Shown: one piece after another, positions 6,267-8,288 of the stretch
Layout: each line of letters begins with the position of its first letter
How positions within the stretch are numbered: position 1 is the stretch's first letter
Source of the DNA: Lachnospiraceae bacterium
GTDB taxonomy: Bacteria > Bacillota > Clostridia > Lachnospirales > Lachnospiraceae
Assembly (NCBI GenBank): GCA_003520205.1
Contig: DOVG01000068.1
Span: 1 to 8,288, forward strand
Reading direction: 5' to 3'
Length of the DNA stretch: 8,288 nt
The notes under the pieces: generated by a model
What the model saw: the letters and a program-made list of their open reading frames with translations, nothing else
Database searches by the model: none
Told to the model about the DNA's origin: nothing
Position numbers and translations under genes: made by a program

Positions 6267-7004
6267 ATGTCTGATTTATTACATATAACTAATCTGCACG
6301 TAAATGTAGCAGATACAGAAATTCTTCATGGTATAGATTTAACTGTTGGACGTGGCGAAACTCATGTAATTATGGGACCTAATGGAGCAGGTAAGTCTAC
6401 TCTCGGATATGCTATCATGGGTAACCCCAACTATGATGTAACTGAGGGAAACATAATTTTTAAGGATAAGGATATAACCGGTGATGAAACTCACGAGAGA
6501 GCAAAGGAGGGTATCTTCCTTTCTTTCCAGAATCCTATTGAGGTACCGGGAATATCACTTTCTAATTTTATAAGAAATGCAGTGGATACGAAGACTGGAA
6601 CAAGAGCCCGTCTGTGGGACTTTAGAAAGTCTCTTGAGAAGCAGATGGAAATTCTTGCCATGGACAAATCCTATGCAGACAGAGATCTTAATGTTGGTTT
6701 TTCAGGTGGAGAGAAGAAGAAGGCAGAGATACTTCAGATGCTCATGATGAAGCCGGATCTTGCAATACTTGACGAAACAGACTCAGGTCTTGATGTAGAT
6801 GCTGTCAGAACAGTATCTGACGGTGTAAAAGCATTCCATGAGTCAGGTGATGGTTCACTTATCATCATCACACACAGTACACGTATACTTGAGGCGCTTA
6901 AGGTTGATTATACTCATATACTTGTAGATGGAAAAATCGTGGAAACTGGTGATGCTTCTCTCGTAGATGAGATAAATGCAAACGGCTTCGAAAAATATGT
7001 ATAA
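6267..7004 (+). CDS. sufC: SufC, Fe-S cluster assembly ATPase
   Basis: SufC is the cytoplasmic ABC-type ATPase of the SUF machinery. It binds the SufB/SufD scaffold and uses ATP to remodel it during Fe-S cluster assembly. The 245 residues match the usual family length. Motifs in order: Walker A GPNGAGKST (37-45), Q-loop Q88 in SFQNPIEVPG, ABC signature FSGGEKKK (145-152), Walker B LAILDE with catalytic E170, D-loop SGLD (173-176) and H-loop H203. The FSGGEKKK signature and the DETDSGLD stretch are characteristic of SufC rather than transport ABC proteins, and there is no membrane partner gene. The start is fixed by a perfect AGGAGG (6255-6260) six bases upstream of the ATG, the strongest ribosome site in the window. 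It is the first gene of the operon and is followed after 46 bases by sufB, the order common in Clostridia. No oddities seen. Confidence 0.97.
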   Translation: MSDLLHITNLHVNVADTEILHGIDLTVGRGETHVIMGPNGAGKSTLGYAIMGNPNYDVTEGNIIFKDKDITGDETHERAKEGIFLSFQNPIEVPGISLSNFIRNAVDTKTGTRARLWDFRKSLEKQMEILAMDKSYADRDLNVGFSGGEKKKAEILQMLMMKPDLAILDETDSGLDVDAVRTVSDGVKAFHESGDGSLIIITHSTRILEALKVDYTHILVDGKIVETGDASLVDEINANGFEKYV

Positions 7005-7009
7005 GTAGA

Positions 7010-7030
7010 ACTGCTAATCTGATTAGCGGT
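7010..7030 (+). repeat. Hairpin/palindrome between sufC and sufB
   Basis: GCTAATC-T-GATTAGC (7013-7027) is a perfect inverted repeat with 7-base arms. In RNA it extends outward by U-G, C-G and A-U pairs to span 7010-7030. It is followed by AATAGATAAAG rather than a run of T, so it is not an intrinsic terminator. It starts 5 bases after the sufC stop and ends 20 bases before the sufB start. An mRNA processing or stability element that tunes the sufC:sufB ratio is a reasonable reading, not shown. Confidence 0.5.
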
Positions 7031-7050
7031 AATAGATAAAGAGGAAGAAT

Positions 7051-8288
7051 ATGTCAGAAAAAGAAAAAACATACGTAGAAGACGTTGACAGAAGCCTGTA
7101 TGATTTTCGAAATGTAGACGAGGATGTTTACAAGGTTGCTGAAGGCCTTACTCCTGATATAGTTGCACAGATATCAAAGGAGAAAAATGACCCTCAGTGG
7201 ATGGCAGACTTTCGTCAGAAGTCTCTTGAAATATATAATAATATGGAAATGTCTGTCTGGGGACCTCCAATAGATGGGCTCCATATGGATAATATTGTTA
7301 CTTATATCAAACCTAAGGACAATAAGATGAGTGCAGACTGGGACGAGGTTCCGGCTGATATTAAAGATACATTTGAAAGACTTGGTATACCACAGGCAGA
7401 GCGTGAATCACTTGCCGGTGTAGGAGCGCAGTATGATTCAGAACTTGTATACCATAATGTAAGAGAAGAGGTTGCGGCTCAGGGAGTTATCTATACAGAT
7501 CTTGAGTCAGCAATGCATGGCGAATATGGCGACATGATTAAAGAACATTTCATGAAGCTTATAACACCGGAAGACCATAAGTTTGCAGCTCTTCATGGCG
7601 CAGTATGGTCAGGAGGAAGCTTTGTATATGTTCCAAAGGGAGTAAGTGTAGAGATTCCTCTTCAGTCTTACTTCAGACTTAATGCTCCGGGTGCCGGACA
7701 GTTCGAGCATACTCTCATCATAGTAGATGAAGGTGCAGATCTTCACTTCATAGAGGGATGTTCAGCACCTAAGTATAATGTGGCAAATCTTCACGCAGGT
7801 GCAGTTGAGCTGTTCGTTGGAAAGAATGCCAGACTCAGATATTCAACCATAGAGAACTGGTCAAAGAATATGTATAACCTGAATACTAAGCGCGCCACTG
7901 TAGAAGAGGGCGGTAAAATGGAATGGGTATCAGGCTCATTTGGTTCTCATACATCATATCTGTATCCTATGACTATTCTCAAGGGAGATGATTCAAAGGT
8001 GGAATTTACAGGTATTACATTCGCCGGCGAAGGACAGAACCTTGATACAGGAATGAAAGTGGTTCATACAGGTGAAAGAACTGTTTCTACAGTCAATACT
8101 AAGTCTATATCCAAGAGTGGTGGTATCAGTACATTTAGAAGTGCTGTTGTAATAGGACCAAAGGCAAAGGGTGCAAAGTCAGCAGTAGACTGTTCATCAC
8201 TTATGCTTGATGATATATCCAGATCGGATACTATTCCGGCAATGGATGTAAGATGTGATGATGTTGATATCGGACATGAGGCAAAGAT
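7051..8288 (+). CDS. sufB: SufB, Fe-S cluster scaffold protein, 3' end outside the window
   Basis: SufB is the core scaffold subunit on which the SufBCD complex builds Fe-S clusters, receiving sulfur from the SufS cysteine desulfurase route. The frame is open from the ATG at 7051 to the window edge (412 full codons); the family is about 465-480 residues, so roughly 60 C-terminal residues are missing. Diagnostic stretches are WGPPIDGL, GAQYDSELVYHNV, ALHGAVWSGGSFVYVPKGV (an N-terminal domain typical of SufB), then the beta-helix core with IEGCSAPKY, ENWSKNMYNLNTKRA and VDCSSLMLDD. C237 in EGCSAP and C381 in DCSSLM match, by recollection of the E. coli protein, its functional Cys254 and Cys405. 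Only one other cysteine (C402) is visible, and the N-terminal CxxCxxxC cluster seen in some SufB proteins is absent. AGAGGAAG (7040-7047) is the ribosome site. sufD, sufS and sufU would be expected next, off the right edge. Confidence 0.96.
   Translation, partial: MSEKEKTYVEDVDRSLYDFRNVDEDVYKVAEGLTPDIVAQISKEKNDPQWMADFRQKSLEIYNNMEMSVWGPPIDGLHMDNIVTYIKPKDNKMSADWDEVPADIKDTFERLGIPQAERESLAGVGAQYDSELVYHNVREEVAAQGVIYTDLESAMHGEYGDMIKEHFMKLITPEDHKFAALHGAVWSGGSFVYVPKGVSVEIPLQSYFRLNAPGAGQFEHTLIIVDEGADLHFIEGCSAPKYNVANLHAGAVELFVGKNARLRYSTIENWSKNMYNLNTKRATVEEGGKMEWVSGSFGSHTSYLYPMTILKGDDSKVEFTGITFAGEGQNLDTGMKVVHTGERTVSTVNTKSISKSGGISTFRSAVVIGPKAKGAKSAVDCSSLMLDDISRSDTIPAMDVRCDDVDIGHEAK

Overview
The window looks like chromosomal DNA of a low-GC, anaerobic Gram-positive bacterium, most likely a Lachnospiraceae-type Clostridia (Butyrivibrio/Roseburia-like). 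This is inferred from the AT-rich composition, heavy use of ATA (Ile) and AGA (Arg) codons, strong AGGAGG-type ribosome sites, a biotin-dependent Na+-pumping decarboxylase beta subunit, a suf cluster that starts sufC-sufB, and a propeller-sensor/HD-GYP fusion. No sequence search was run, so the genus is a guess. No RNA genes, mobile elements or CRISPR arrays were seen, and no intergenic stretch exceeds about 190 bases.

Layout: (1) 1-638, minus strand: the N-terminal half or so of a Na+-translocating decarboxylase beta subunit, running off the left edge. (2) 639-826: a compact divergent control region with a good candidate promoter on each strand (the two overlap) and a perfect 14-bp palindrome just upstream of the rightward gene. 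(3) 827-6183, plus strand: three tightly spaced genes, probably one operon. They encode a LytTR-family response regulator, a multi-pass GHKL histidine kinase (AgrC/LytS-like architecture) and a 1029-residue transmembrane protein. That last protein has a secreted sensor of about 14 Reg_prop blade motifs plus a Y_Y_Y domain, one membrane helix, and a cytoplasmic HD-GYP domain whose key residues are intact. (4) 6184-6266: a promoter for the next operon, with a dyad over its expected start site. (5) 6267-8288, plus strand: sufC and the first 412 codons of sufB (Fe-S cluster assembly scaffold/ATPase), with a hairpin between them; the cluster continues off the right edge.

How the genes may work together: the kinase and regulator form a plausible cognate pair. 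The HD-GYP protein looks like a one-component membrane receptor that would read an extracellular ligand, perhaps a glycan by analogy with hybrid two-component sensors, and hydrolyse cyclic di-GMP inside. Co-transcription with the LytTR pair would put a transcriptional output and a second-messenger output under shared control. This is the most interesting part of the window. The suf genes look like a separate housekeeping unit with their own promoter, and the decarboxylase gene is transcribed away from everything else.
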